DNA of 64,000 nt from Begonia masoniana (lineage: Eukaryota > Streptophyta > Magnoliopsida > Cucurbitales > Begoniaceae), in the NCBI GenBank assembly GCA_022432975.1, contig CM039502.1:27737495-27801494 (forward strand). The letters run 5' to 3'. This document shows, piece after piece, positions 23,568 to 33,338 of this stretch. Each line of letters opens with the position of its first letter. Positions within the stretch are counted from its first letter, which is position 1. The translations under genes were made by a program, and so were the position numbers. The notes beneath the pieces are model-generated. The model worked only from the letters and a program-made list of their open reading frames with translations, ran no database searches and was not told the DNA's origin.

Positions 23568-23989
23568 CGAACACGATTTTTACGAAGCATGCATTCATGA
23601 GTATTTATGTATATGTTGCACTCCTTACTAAGCATTAGGCTTATAGTTTAAACCTCAAACCAAATGATGATGTCTAAGTCGGGTTGCTGGAGGGTGCTCA
23701 TGCCGAGGATTTTTTGGTTGGGTGGCGATTTTGACCTGAGGGTGATGCTCCTAGTATGTTTTGGTATATGTTTATGATATTGGAAGTGAAGGTAGGAAAG
23801 GATTTTTCTCATGCTGACAAATACCGAGTTTGGTTGGTCTTGCTTATGATTTAAAGAGGATTTTAAGACTAAAAGTTTTCACTCATTTTCTTTAAGTCTT
23901 CCGCTACGTGTTCAAGTCGAGGGTTATGATGTTTATGTGCATGAGGATTTTGGAAATGGAATTTAAGTTTATAGAAGTTAGAGTATTGA

Positions 23990-24610
23990 AGTGTCGACTT
24001 CGACCGGATTCAAAGATGTTGTTTTGCAAATGTCGTTCGACAGATGTCCTTCGATTATGAAGAGGTCAATTCCAGAGAGTGGAAATGTCGACCTTGTCCA
24101 GTACTCCTAGATGTCGATCGGCGGATGCAATCGGTAGATGTGATCGGCTGATGTCGTTTGGCAGATGTTGTTCGTCAGATGTCGTTAGTGGTCGAAGATG
24201 TCGTTCGGCAGATGATGTTCTGCCAAAGTCATTAGTGGTCGAAGATGTCATCCGGCAAATGTCGTCCGATTATGAAGAGGTCAATTTCAGAGAGTGGAAA
24301 TGTCGACCTCGTCTGATACTCCTAGATGTCGATCGGCGGATGCGATCGGTAGATGTGATCGGCTGATGTGTTTGGTAGATGTGTTAGGTAGATGTGATCG
24401 GCAGATGTTGTTCTGCAGATGTCGATTGGCAGAGGTTAAATCGGTCGATGTTGAGCGTAAATGTAAATAGGTCGATGTTGAGCGTAAATGTAAATCGGTC
24501 GATGTTGAGCGTAAATGTAAATCGGTCGATGTCAAGTAGAAAATGTTGTTGGGCAGATGTCAATCGGCAGAGGTTAAATCGGCAGATGTTGATCAACAGT
24601 TGTGAATGGC
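23990..24610 (+). repeat. Degenerate GATGTCG minisatellite field, LTR D 3' copy
   Basis: Same field as at 18660-19250. Three 27-bp units (GGTCGATGTTGAGCGTAAAT) stand in tandem at about 24440-24525, against two looser ones in the 5' LTR. Confidence 0.85.
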
Positions 24611-24764
24611 TGATTCCCTTGTATAAACGACTCTGATGGTTTTAGTCTCATTTTAAACGTTTTAAAAGTCGAAATTTTCATGTTCCAAAATGTCTAAGTA
24701 GAGGTCAACATCAAGTATGGTAATTGTGACGACTCGAAAGGGGAAACGGGTTTGGGTCGTTATA

Positions 24765-25032
24765 GCAAGTAACTGTAGACTTTACCATTGGAAAATATAA
24801 AGACTCGGTTCTTTGCGACGTTGTCCCAATGAATGCCAGTCATCTTCTATTAGGTCAACCATGACATTACGAATGGAAGGTACACTATGATGGATTCCTC
24901 AACAACAATACTTTTAAATTTGGCAGAAGGACAATCAATTTACTACCTATGACGCCTGAACAAGTGGCTAGTGATGAAGCTATGTGAAAAGAAGGAAAAA
25001 TAAAGGAGAATCTGCTCTTATCGAGACGTGGG
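24765..25032 (+). pseudogene. Element B protease, second half
   Basis: Continues the protease broken at 15764: VTVDFTIGKYKDSVLCDVV, then MNASHLLLGQP and HYEWKVHYDG. The Trp of the usual GRPWQYD segment is a TGA here. A second TGA at about 24985 follows. The reading frame is the same as that of the 25033 frame, so both were one polyprotein. Confidence 0.85.
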
Positions 25033-26028
25033 TTGATGTCAAGAAAAAATCAAGAATACCCTCACATCGAGTGGCATCTTAATCCACTTTATGAAGAAGC
25101 CCACATACTAAGACCATTAATATCACCCTTCCTTAAAATAAATGACCTTTTTGAAGAAATGGTGGTTGAAGAAGTTATGCCTCACCATTGGAGAGACGTA
25201 TCAACATGGCATCAAGAGAAGGAGATAAGTGAAGAGAGTATTTTTGGGATTGGTAGTATGGTCATTGTTCCACCTCACTCCTTACCGTATGTTGGAAGAA
25301 TCAACTCTCCTTCACACCAACCTTTAAAAAAATTAGCCTATTATCTAGATCCTCCACTTTGTGCTATCTTAGTCCTTATTGGAGATAGGCAAAAGAAGAG
25401 GAAGTGTACACCCAATGCACTCAACAAAAGCCCCAATTTACAATTAGGCAGACTAACGCAACAACTAGCCTCATTAGGTGACTATCTCAAATTCCACCAT
25501 CGAACCAGGAACAAGGTTCATTTGGATGTTGAGCTTGCATATGTGGTTTTAAGGATAGAGGAATTAACTCTTTGGTATCGCATGCTATCATATTTGGAAT
25601 TCGACTACTTTGGAAACCTTCACTCCATCACTGAGCAAACGCCCTCCAAAGTAGCTCATGAATTCAATTTTGCCACCTTTACCAAAAAAATTCTTAGTAA
25701 GACCACCCGTTCACCGATAGACTTCTTGCCATCCCCATTTAGTACCCAAGATTTGTTCCCTCACATTGGAAATATAATTCTTGAAGAGGAGGCTGAATCG
25801 TTGGATTTGAGGTCAAATCCTCAGCCACCCGGAATGGATGAGATGCCAAGGAGGCTGAAAGCTAGATCGCAGTCCAAGGCCCATATTCTACTTAGCACTT
25901 TTACTAATGAATTTGCTTTTCCTTTTCTTGCAAGAGTTGATCTTGTTGGAGACCTCACTTGGAGCACTTGGAAGGATTCATCATTAGGCTCATGGGAATT
26001 TGTCTTCCCGGCCCATGAATTATTATAA
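25033..26028 (+). CDS. Element B unrecognised frame, ending in the 3' LTR (331 aa)
   Basis: An open frame in the same phase as the upstream protease, so probably the continuation of element B's polyprotein. I do not recognise residues 1 to about 200 (for example HIEWHLNPLYEEAHILRP, FEEMVVEEVMPHHW, RQKKRKCTPNALNKS). Residues of about 215-250 (HEFNFATFTKKILSKTTRSP, then TQDLFP) resemble weakly the end of a gypsy integrase core (NSSVNRTTGKSPFE type). The last part (ESLDLRSNP, then MPRRLKARSQSKA) is a typical gypsy polyprotein C-terminus and crosses the LTR border at 25839. RT and RNase H should stand where the unknown part is. It could be captured host sequence, a replacement domain or a strongly decayed pol; the intact frame is odd for the last. 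Confidence 0.55.
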   Translation: MMSRKNQEYPHIEWHLNPLYEEAHILRPLISPFLKINDLFEEMVVEEVMPHHWRDVSTWHQEKEISEESIFGIGSMVIVPPHSLPYVGRINSPSHQPLKKLAYYLDPPLCAILVLIGDRQKKRKCTPNALNKSPNLQLGRLTQQLASLGDYLKFHHRTRNKVHLDVELAYVVLRIEELTLWYRMLSYLEFDYFGNLHSITEQTPSKVAHEFNFATFTKKILSKTTRSPIDFLPSPFSTQDLFPHIGNIILEEEAESLDLRSNPQPPGMDEMPRRLKARSQSKAHILLSTFTNEFAFPFLARVDLVGDLTWSTWKDSSLGSWEFVFPAHELL

Positions 26029-27102
26029 TTTTTGTTTTCAAACTTATTTGGCAAACTCTAGCCTTTTTGTATGAATTATTTATATTGCATCATGCATTAG
26101 ATTGAATGGTTAGGATTAGATGTATGCTGGTGGATGATGCGTTGAAGACTTAGCCAACAAAGAAGAAAAGGCTCGCCAACAAAATGGACTCAAATGAAGA
26201 CTTAGCCCAAAGGAGAGCCTAAATTTAAGGTATGAATTTTGCAGGTACATCAAGTAGTGGCCACAAAGATAGATGACATGGCCATTTAGCACCATTGATC
26301 AAGCGAAACAAGGAAAGCACCTCAACCTTTGGGTGAAGCACATGGATTGCAATGTTGTCCCTTCATCTTGGTATTCATCAACGGCTCCAATCCTTTCTTC
26401 CATTACCAAACCCTAATCATCCACCCTAGGTTTCTCTATTTAAGGCATTGAATTGGTGATTGTAGCAACTTTTTGCCATTTATGAAATTTCTATTTCCCT
26501 AACCGACGTGTTAGAAGACCTACGGGTATCCTCAATTTTCTAATCGAGTGGAGAAGTCCTCCATTGTTCCCCTAACCCTCGGGTTGCTAGGTGAATTCTT
26601 ATCTTTTTCCTCACCTTTCTCTCTTGAGAGTTCAAGGTTCGAGGACGAAAACCTAGGCCTAATGGTGGTTTTTTTCCTACGGGAAACATGCACCCGTTAG
26701 CCAAACGTTAGATAGCTCTCGGGTCCGCCAAAGGTATTTTCATCTTCTCCTTCATTTCATGTTTTCATTTCATATTACTTTCGGCCATCATCTTCACAGA
26801 CATTTCACTTTTAATTTGTGATACATCTTCATCTCCATTTCTTCACATATTCACCACGGTTTTGCACATTACACCAACACCGAACACATTACTAGTTATC
26901 ATCATTTTCTTTCCATTTTCTTTCACTTATTCTTCCCTTATATTCTCAGCCATCTTCACACACAAGCACCATTTCATTTTAGTTACATCTTCATCCTCTT
27001 TTCTTCTCTTTATTTTTGATTTTGTGCAACACTTCATCACCCGAGCACATTGTCTCTTATTTGTGGATTTTTATACGGTTCCTTTTTTGGGCCACTGTGT
27101 CA
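25839..27102 (+). repeat. Element B 3' LTR (1264 bp)
   Basis: TGAGATGCCAAGG...CACTGTGTCA, followed by the CTCAT duplication. Matches the split 5' LTR. Its first 190 bases are the end of the 25033 frame. The rest is AT-rich with no other gene. Confidence 0.9.
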
Positions 27103-27480
27103 CTCATATTCAACTCCTTTGAGTGAAAATATACTTCATACTTTTGTAATCTGAATATATCTCACATTGTTGTCCATAAAGGTAGTGTGTCTAGATCTTT
27201 AGCGCGAACACCACCGTCACTAACTCTAAGTCATGGGTTGGATAATTTTGCTCATAAAACTGTAATTGCCTATAAGCATAGGCAATCACCTTTCCGTTCT
27301 GCATCAATACACAACCCAATCCGATCCTAGAAGCATCACAGTAAATGCTGAATTTCACATCTGCCACCGGTATTATCAACACTGGAGCTGTAGTCAATTT
27401 TTGCTTCAGCATCTAAAAACTATGTTCGCAATCCTCCGACCATGCATATTTGACATCCTTTCTTGTCAGCCGAGTTAGGG
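27103..27480 (-). pseudogene. Element A RNase H, N-terminal part
   Basis: RNase H removes RNA from the cDNA hybrid. [18 protein letters not shown] has the first catalytic Asp and [14 protein letters not shown] the conserved Glu. The minus sequence then runs into CTCAT and is continued at 4292. A missing A before KEL shifts the frame at the junction side. Confidence 0.88.
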
Positions 27481-28316
27481 GTGCCGCAATCTTTGAAAAG
27501 CCCTCAATAAACTTTCTGTAGTAATAACAGAAAATTTTGAATCTCGCTGACATTCGTTGGCTGAGGCCATTCCTTGATCGATTGTATCTTAGCTGGATCT
27601 ACCGATATTCCCCCATTGGAAATCACATGTCCAAGAAAATGGATCTTATCCAGTCAGAACTCGCACTTGGAGAACTTCGCATAAAGTTGGTGCCGCTTCA
27701 AAGTCTGCAAAAACGTCTTCAGATGCTCCTTATGTTCGTCTTCGTTACGGGAATAGACCAAGATATCATCGATAAATACAATGACAAATTTATCGAGATA
27801 CTCTCGAAATACCCAATTCATCATGTCCATAAAAATGGCAGGAGCATTTGTCAGTCCGAACAACATTACCAAAAATTCATAGTGCCAGTATCTTGTCCGA
27901 AAAACTGTCTTCGGGATATCTTGCGATTTGATTTTCAGCTGATAATACCCTGACCTCAAGTCTATATTCGAGAAAATATGAGCTCCTTGGAGTTGATCGA
28001 ATAAGTCGTCTATCCTTGGCAGTAGATACTTGTTCTTAATGGTCAGCTTATTCAACTCCCTGTAGTCAATGCACATTCGGAGCGACCTATCTTTCTTTTT
28101 CACAAACAGAACTGGCGCGCCCCATGGTGAAAAGCTAGGACGTATGAATCCCTTATCTACTAGTTCTTCCAATTGCTTTTTCAACTCCTTCAATTCTGGC
28201 CGAGCTAACCTGTAATGGTTCTTTGATATTGGTTCTGCTCCGGGATATGTGTCAATCACGAATTTAATTTCCCGATCTGGAGGTAAACTAGGAAAATCGT
28301 CCATAAATACATCAAG
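27481..28316 (-). pseudogene. Element A reverse transcriptase
   Basis: The best-preserved pol domain in the window: a 216-residue minus frame (27654-28304) starts [20 protein letters not shown] and has the gypsy RT blocks in order: [73 protein letters not shown] (first Asp), [20 protein letters not shown] and FIDDILVYS (active-site DD). It copies element RNA to DNA in the particle. The thumb region after KCEF is frameshifted, and the N-terminal link to the protease is cut by solo LTR E at 28316. All catalytic Asp residues remain. Confidence 0.93.
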
Positions 28317-28514
28317 TGTAACGTCCGTTATTTCCTAAATCTTAAAATTCCTGTAAAATTTTTCATTTTTTTTAACATTAAGTAAATTTTAACTTCTAAA
28401 GCTTTAAATCAAAGTCTAGGGTCGTTGAAATCATTGAAAAATAGTTTAAAGAAATACACATAAATGAAGAAATCAGGGCCAGGCGATCGTAAGGGCAAAA
28501 AGGGCATAACCGCC

Positions 28515-28695
28515 CAAATTTCATCAGTCGATCGATCGGCCAGCCTTCTGGGAATTCCAAAATGCTTGGCCAGTAGAATGCTGGCCGATCGATCACCGTT
28601 ACTGGCGATCGATCGACTAACGTTCTGGAATTCCTCCAGAACGTAGCCAGCAGGGGCGCCGATCGATCGTCCTCCCTGGCAATCGATCGGCGGGC
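28515..28695 (-). repeat. Palindromic GATCGATC/GGCCAGC block in LTR E
   Basis: Repeated self-complementary pieces: GATCGATCGGCCAGC, GGCCGATCGATC, GCGATCGATCG, CGCCGATCGATCG and a hairpin GTTCTGGAATTCCTCCAGAAC. It lies in the last eighth of the minus-oriented LTR, the place where other LTRs here hold minisatellites. Confidence 0.85.
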
Positions 28696-29290
28696 ACTTT
28701 AGACCTTGTTCCAGAGTGCTCACCTCCCCTGCTTCCCTCCCTTGTTCCTCCTTCACACCTTCTTCACACTTTTTCTCCCCTCCATCAATGCCTACACCTA
28801 AACTCACCTCTTCATAAAACAATTCAACTCTCATACATTTCTCAATTCCCCGGTCACCATGAACCCTACCCCAAGCGTACTTAAAAACATAGTAAATTTC
28901 ATGAAAATGAACTGCGTGAATCCGTTTAAAAACTGAACATATCTTTACGAGTTTAAAAATATCCAAGCAGTTCCAGTAAACTTTCGAAATAAAATCATCA
29001 CTTCCTATACATCCTAATACCATAGCATTCACATGAAAACTTGTCTTTGCATACACTTTTCTACAAAACTAACTGGAAAACCGTTAACAAAACATTATCA
29101 TCAATTAGTTTCAAAACCATCCTAAAACGAACTATCAATACATTTTCCACCTAACATACTCAAAATACCTATACGTCGTCCCCACGAGTCTAAATTGCCT
29201 CGACTGTTCAGCGCACTCCAACGGGCATCCTTCTTCAACTTGTGCATTCATCGGATAAAGGAACGTCATCCTCATCTCCTTCTACGTCAC

Positions 29291-29847
29291 CTACACCATA
29301 GAGACATTCTATGAGCTAAAGGCTCAGTAAATCTACATAAATGAGAATGTGTGCTATGCGTATACTGTTCATAAAATCATGCATTCCTTTTTGGTTCTTT
29401 AATTACATAACATGAGGTGTCACCGGGGATTGACTCTCACCAGATGGAGAGGGCACATCTTGCGGGTAGATAGTCCTTTCCATCTACCGAGAGGAAAACA
29501 TGTTCCTCCTCTCAGGACAGCCATGTCTGAATCCCACCCCGCCGTGACCGGGATTACATGCATTCGTATCTTTTCATTAGTCATTTCCTTTCATGAAAAT
29601 ATAGTGCGGGAAATTCATTTTCATGCTTTTTCGAAAACCATGATGCATGAGAGTGAATAATGCATTAAACATAGAGAAAGCATAAAACAATATATAAAAC
29701 TTAAAAAAAAAAAAAGACAATCTATAACGTAAACAACTTAACTACCCAACCTCTTACTCTAACACTACATAACACACCAATTTCCTCGATCAATAAACTC
29801 TCTTATGGTGTAGGCCGAATCGGCCAAACAAGTCACGAAGACTTATC
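29291..29847 (-). other. Intron-like unit with complementary ends (LTR E), donor mutated
   Basis: Minus strand: GAGATAAGT at plus 29841-29849, where relatives have GAGGTAAGT, then GGCCGATTCGGCCTACACCATA. It ends TATGGTGTAG|GTGACG at plus 29291. The 11-base ends (29290-29300 and 29804-29814) are exactly complementary. The GT donor is lost by one base. Confidence 0.5.
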
Positions 29848-30540
29848 TCGCGTCCTTATCAATCTGAGTGCCTCGTTTTGAGCTTCATTACCTAAGTCAT
29901 TCTACAATTGGGTCAATAAGATTCAATCTAAATAAACCGTTCCTAAGGCCAAACGAAACTCCTAGCTAAAGCAACTTTCATAAAACCTCAATCTATTTCA
30001 TTCGGGCATTCTATCGAGTAATTCGTGCTCACAAATTCTATAACCTAGCATCAATAGTGTTCAATACTTCAACCACCCAAAATCCAACCTAAAATTAACT
30101 AATAACCATAAACCCATTTTAACTACTAACTATAATGATAAATAAACCGTTATTAACTATAATTACGATAAATCTAACAATTTCTAACAAAACCTTTAAT
30201 TTCCCTAATCCTAACTCAATAAAATCTAACCGAAACCCAACCTAAATCGACAACGAATCACTCAATGCACTAGAGCCTTACCTAGAGGGTTGAATCGTCG
30301 AAAGAAACGGAGAAGAAATCGACTGAGGGTAAAAATTCTCTCTAGATTCCTTTACAGAATGAAGTGGTATTTGTTATTTATTTATTTTTTATATAATTGG
30401 TTTCTATAATTACAAGTTTGCCACTCACTCTAAGGCTCCATCTATTTCGTTATTTCGCCCATCGATTTGAATTCTCTGGAATTTCTTTATTTCTCTAAAC
30501 CTCTTAATTAATTACTAGGGTTCTAATGAAACTTTCCGTT

Positions 30541-30917
30541 TGTGATGACCCGAATCTGTACTGGTACGATGGCTGCACGAACCGGAACCCGGATGGCGGT
30601 ACGTCCGCGCGGGCGAGCCGGAAGGTGACAGGTCGTAAAGAGGGGGTCGTCACAATCCCACAGCGCTTGGGGAAGTATGTGGAAATGAAACATATGTAAG
30701 AGATCCCTCCCAAGATAGTAAGACGCGTTTTGGAGCACAATTGGCAACGGATCCCATAAGAACTCCGAAGTTAAGAGGGCTTCGGCGAGAGTAATTCCAG
30801 GTTGGGTGACCTTCCGGGAAGTGCTCTCGCCAAAAACAAAGCCGTGAGGGGAGGATATTGGGCTGCGGCCCAATCCCCGGAGCGGACAATATCTTGCTGG
30901 GAAACGGGGTCGTTACA
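30541..30917 (+). repeat. Cassandra 5' LTR (377 bp)
   Basis: GC-rich against its surroundings. Identical to 30989-31365 except G/A in GTATGTGGAAATG versus GTATGTGAAAATG (near 30680). The small minus frames across it are not genes. Confidence 0.93.
30749..30831 (+). ncRNA. 5S rRNA-like segment in Cassandra 5' LTR
   Basis: GGATCCCATAAGAACTCCG, AAGTTAAGAGGGC (A-box region), TTCGGCGAGAG (intermediate element) and GGTTGGGTGACC with CGGGAAGT (C-box region) follow the order of the plant 5S gene. The first third of 5S is not recognisable. In Cassandra this region is an RNA polymerase III promoter; activity here is inferred. Confidence 0.9.
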
Positions 30918-30919
30918 AA

Positions 30920-30931
30920 TGGTATCAGAGC
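30920..30931 (+). other. Cassandra primer-binding site
   Basis: TGGTATCAGAGC two bases after the LTR. Confidence 0.93.
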
Positions 30932-30975
30932 CTGTACCCAACCGGAATTGTGGCCAACGAGGACGTTGGGCCCCC

Positions 30976-30988
30976 AAGGGGGGGTGAT
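30976..30988 (+). other. Cassandra polypurine tract
   Basis: AAGGGGGGGTGAT immediately before the 3' LTR. Confidence 0.8.
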
Positions 30989-31365
30989 TGTGATGACCCG
31001 AATCTGTACTGGTACGATGGCTGCACGAACCGGAACCCGGATGGCGGTACGTCCGCGCGGGCGAGCCGGAAGGTGACAGGTCGTAAAGAGGGGGTCGTCA
31101 CAATCCCACAGCGCTTGGGGAAGTATGTGAAAATGAAACATATGTAAGAGATCCCTCCCAAGATAGTAAGACGCGTTTTGGAGCACAATTGGCAACGGAT
31201 CCCATAAGAACTCCGAAGTTAAGAGGGCTTCGGCGAGAGTAATTCCAGGTTGGGTGACCTTCCGGGAAGTGCTCTCGCCAAAAACAAAGCCGTGAGGGGA
31301 GGATATTGGGCTGCGGCCCAATCCCCGGAGCGGACAATATCTTGCTGGGAAACGGGGTCGTTACA
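30989..31365 (+). repeat. Cassandra 3' LTR (377 bp)
   Basis: Near-perfect copy of 30541-30917, ending GTCGTTACA before CCGTT. Confidence 0.93.
31197..31279 (+). ncRNA. 5S rRNA-like segment in Cassandra 3' LTR
   Basis: Same block as at 30749-30831, shifted by 448 bases, with no difference seen. Confidence 0.9.
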
Positions 31366-31370
31366 CCGTT

Positions 31371-31597
31371 TGCAAAACGGACTTAATTTACTATAGTTAC
31401 AAATATAATCCTTATATAACGTAAAGTCCAAAACACGTAAAACTGGGTGTTACATCTCTAAAAATTTCATTATTCCTCCAAATATTTTAATCTATTCATA
31501 GGGTTCTATCAAAACTTTCTGTTCGCAAAACGGGTTTAATTTGCTATATTTACGAAAATGCTATTATGTAAAAAAATCCAAAAATCTGGGTGTTACA
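31371..31597 (-). repeat. Duplicated start of LTR E
   Basis: Two successive LTR starts on the minus strand: TGTAACACCCAGATTTTTGG at 31597 and TGTAACACCCAGTTTTACG at 31453. About 145 bases (31454-31597) match 31371-31453 plus the part left of Cassandra (about 30470-30540), sharing GGGTTCTA, AACTTTC and GCAAAACGG. The copies have diverged. Confidence 0.75.
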
Positions 31598-32150
31598 TCA
31601 AGAAAATCACGAACTACTAAAATATCCAGAGGTTTTGTCTCTACTTGAAACTGAGCATCAAAAATTGTTGCACGAAAGCAAAGTTGCTCACCCATTAAAG
31701 ATTTTCGAGCATCAATGGGCACCATTACGGATAACTTCTTTATATTCTTCATGGTCTGCAACGAATGTTTCCCACCATTCGAGGGTTGGAAATTAACAGT
31801 CTCGGCCCTGTAGTCAATTGTTGCATAGTGTTAAAACAACCAATCCATTCTAGTATCACGTCGTACCCAGTTATTCCCATCACAATTAAGTTGGCAGGCA
31901 AGTTTTTCGTCCCTACTGATACCACACTATCATGCACAACTTGATCGGAGTGCATGCATTTACCAGACGGTAGCTTCACTTCATACATACATTTAGCTAG
32001 CTTAGGCTCCAAATTTAATTTTACTACGAAGGCCGTTGCCACAAAGGAGTGTGATGCGCCCGAGTCTATCAACGTAAAAGCAGGCACTGTATTAACTAGT
32101 ACCGTACCTGAAATAACAGCTGGTCGATCTTCACCCTCCGGCTCAATCAT
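31598..32150 (-). pseudogene. Element A aspartic protease
   Basis: Minus frame 31749-32150 has TLIDSGASHSFVA, the catalytic motif with its Asp kept, then LPSGKCMHSDQVV and VMGITGYDVILEWIGC (usual GMDWL is EWIGC, a frameshift-like change). It matures Gag-Pol. The continuation toward RT is cut by solo LTR E at 31598; TCAAG at 31598-31602 is its duplication. Confidence 0.88.
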
Positions 32151-33178
32151 AGCAAAAATTTTGGGTGTTACCTTGGCTGGACCCTTCTTTGCTGCGGGGC
32201 AGTCTCTGGCTATATGATCGATCTGATTGTAGTTGAAGCATCGGTTAACCCTCGGCTTTAGACAGTCTCATGAAAGATGGCCAGCTTTAAAACAGTTATA
32301 GAATTTGCCTGCAAACTGTTTGCATTCTCCTGGATGGTACTTCAAACATTTCTGACATTGCAGGTACTTCCTCCGTTGTTGTGGTTTCTTTCCTTCCCTT
32401 TGATCATTTAAGTTACCGCCTGGCCTTTTAGTTCCTTACAGCTGTGAAGAAGATCCTCCTCTACTCATTTGTGGTGTGATCTCCTTAAAAAGTCTCCTGG
32501 TGCCTTCTCCTTGCTTAATACATTTAACATCCTCCTCCTCCACTTCTAGTGCTTTGGCCCCAATTCTTGCGTACGGTACTCCCTCAATTCCAGATATTTT
32601 CACGCCTTTGTATATCTCTAGCTTTAGCCCTTGCATGAACTTGAGTACCTTATCTTCATCCTTGCTCACTAAATGACTTGCAAACTGAGATAACGATTCA
32701 AACTACCTGATGTACTCTCCTACTGATTCAGCCTGTTTCAACTGCAAAAACTCCATCCTCTTCGCAATTTGAGTTGTCCTGTTATAGTATTTATCGTAAA
32801 ATATTTCTTTGCTCTCTTTCCATGTCAAATCCTGGGCAGCTGTGGTGGCCTCTACTGTCTCCCACCAGCATTGGGCATCTTTTGACAAGTGAAATGTCGC
32901 GCACGTCACCTTGTTTTCCTCCTCCACATTGGCATACATGAACATGTTTTCGATTGTAGGAATCCATCTTTCAGCAGCAGTTTGATCCGACAATTGGCCT
33001 TCAAATGTCAGAGGCTTCATTCTTCTGAACTTTTCTCCACTAGAACCCGCTCCAAGGTTCCCCTGTCCTTCCTGATTCAATAGCGCCCCAACAGTTGAGA
33101 CTGCATACTGGCTAACTCTGTAAGTTGCCTGATCGAATCCTCATATTCATTTCTCGGCTGTCTTTGGTTTCTCGGCAT
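32151..33178 (-). pseudogene. Element A gag with zinc knuckles
   Basis: Minus strand from the ATG at 33178 (MPRNQRQPRNEYEDS). A stop follows early, then the core frame 32703-33080 gives RMKPLTFEGQLSDQT, AERWIPTIENMFMYA, AQCWWETVEAT, FYDKYYNRTTQIAKRMEF and ESVGEYIR. After a stop, 32436-32669 continues the C-terminal capsid (KFMQGLKLEIYKGVKI). About 32190-32360 holds decayed knuckles: CLKYHPGECKQF, then CFKAGHLS with a stop, and CFNYNQIDHIARDC. Same family as the gags of C and D. Confidence 0.88.
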
Positions 33179-33322
33179 CTCTTTTCTATTTCTGATCAAA
33201 GTTAATGCAATCTAATTTTAGTTATAAACTAACTAAAATTAAAAGAAATACTTATAGTCGGTGAAACACGTTGCATGGCGGCATGGATTGTTGGGTAATC
33301 CTTTAAATGACTTGACCATTTG

Positions 33323-33334
33323 GCTCTGATACCA
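33323..33334 (-). other. Element A primer-binding site
   Basis: Plus strand GCTCTGATACCA, i.e. TGGTATCAGAGC on minus, four bases (GTTG) after the LTR end at 33339, the same spacing as in element C. Confidence 0.92.
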
Positions 33335-33338
33335 CAAC

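Larger units (their letters stand above)
15765..24764 (+). mobile_element. Element D: deleted Ty3/gypsy element nested in B's protease
   Basis: LTRs at 15765-19411 and 21994-24764, flanked by GCAAG (15760-15764 and 24765-24769). Removing D reads KVTMQ-VTVDFTIGKYKDS across the junction, a normal protease sequence. The internal part is only about 2.6 kb: primer site, gag, protease scrap and decayed sequence without recognisable RT or integrase. The LTRs differ by 876 bases, mainly because the 5' copy carries a large 33-bp array. Confidence 0.93.
21994..24764 (+). repeat. Element D 3' LTR (2771 bp)
   Basis: Starts TGTAATACCCAGCATT and ends GGGTCGTTATA (ACA mutated to ATA), then GCAAG. By eye about 12 of the first 125 bases differ from the 5' LTR. 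It has a longer unique stretch (23280-23450) where the 5' LTR has the 33-bp array. Confidence 0.93.
4293..27102 (+). mobile_element. Element B: gag-protease LTR retrotransposon nested in A
   Basis: A complete plus-strand insertion, with LTRs that start TGACATGCC/TGAGATGCC and end GTGTCA, and CTCAT duplications at 4288-4292 and 27103-27107. Removing the inserts C and D leaves LTRs of 1263 and 1264 bases around an internal region with primer site, gag, protease, an unrecognised frame and an integrase-like scrap. No RT or RNase H is visible, so B is non-autonomous. By eye, about 10 differences per 150 bases separate the LTRs near their starts, so the insertion is not recent. Confidence 0.9.
30541..31365 (+). 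mobile_element. Element F: Cassandra (5S-bearing TRIM retrotransposon)
   Basis: Two 377-bp LTRs (TGTGATGACCCG...GGGTCGTTACA) surround an internal domain of only 71 bases with a primer site and a polypurine tract. CCGTT duplications are at 30536-30540 and 31366-31370. Each LTR contains a 5S rRNA-like block, the mark of the Cassandra family of non-coding TRIM elements, which rely on enzymes of other retrotransposons. By eye the LTRs differ at one base, so this is the youngest insertion in the window. Confidence 0.93.
28317..31597 (-). mobile_element. Solo LTR E (3281 bp incl. a nested Cassandra)
   Basis: TGTAACGTCC at 28317 to GGTGTTACA at 31597, flanked by TCAAG on both sides (28312-28316, 31598-31602). 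No internal domain, so it is a recombination remnant. The order of internal landmarks shows minus orientation. It is the same family as LTR G at 33532 (both share CCTCTCAGGACAGCCATGTC on opposite strands). Without the 830 bases of Cassandra and its duplication the LTR is about 2.45 kb. The minus frame at 28409-29056 lies in non-coding LTR and is not credible. Confidence 0.92.

Noticed and set aside
24287..24636. Frames rich in STSTDLHLR or FTFTLNIDR
   Set aside because: Translations of the 27-bp minisatellite units in LTR D.
28409..29056. 215-residue minus frame
   Set aside because: Lies in solo LTR E across palindromic repeats, has no domain and has no match in LTR G.
30749..30831. A functional 5S rRNA gene
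   Set aside because: The 5' third of 5S is missing and the block sits inside an LTR with a second copy 448 bases away, as in Cassandra.
30650..31321. 223-residue and related minus frames
   Set aside because: They run across Cassandra LTRs, which are non-coding, and recur in both LTRs.
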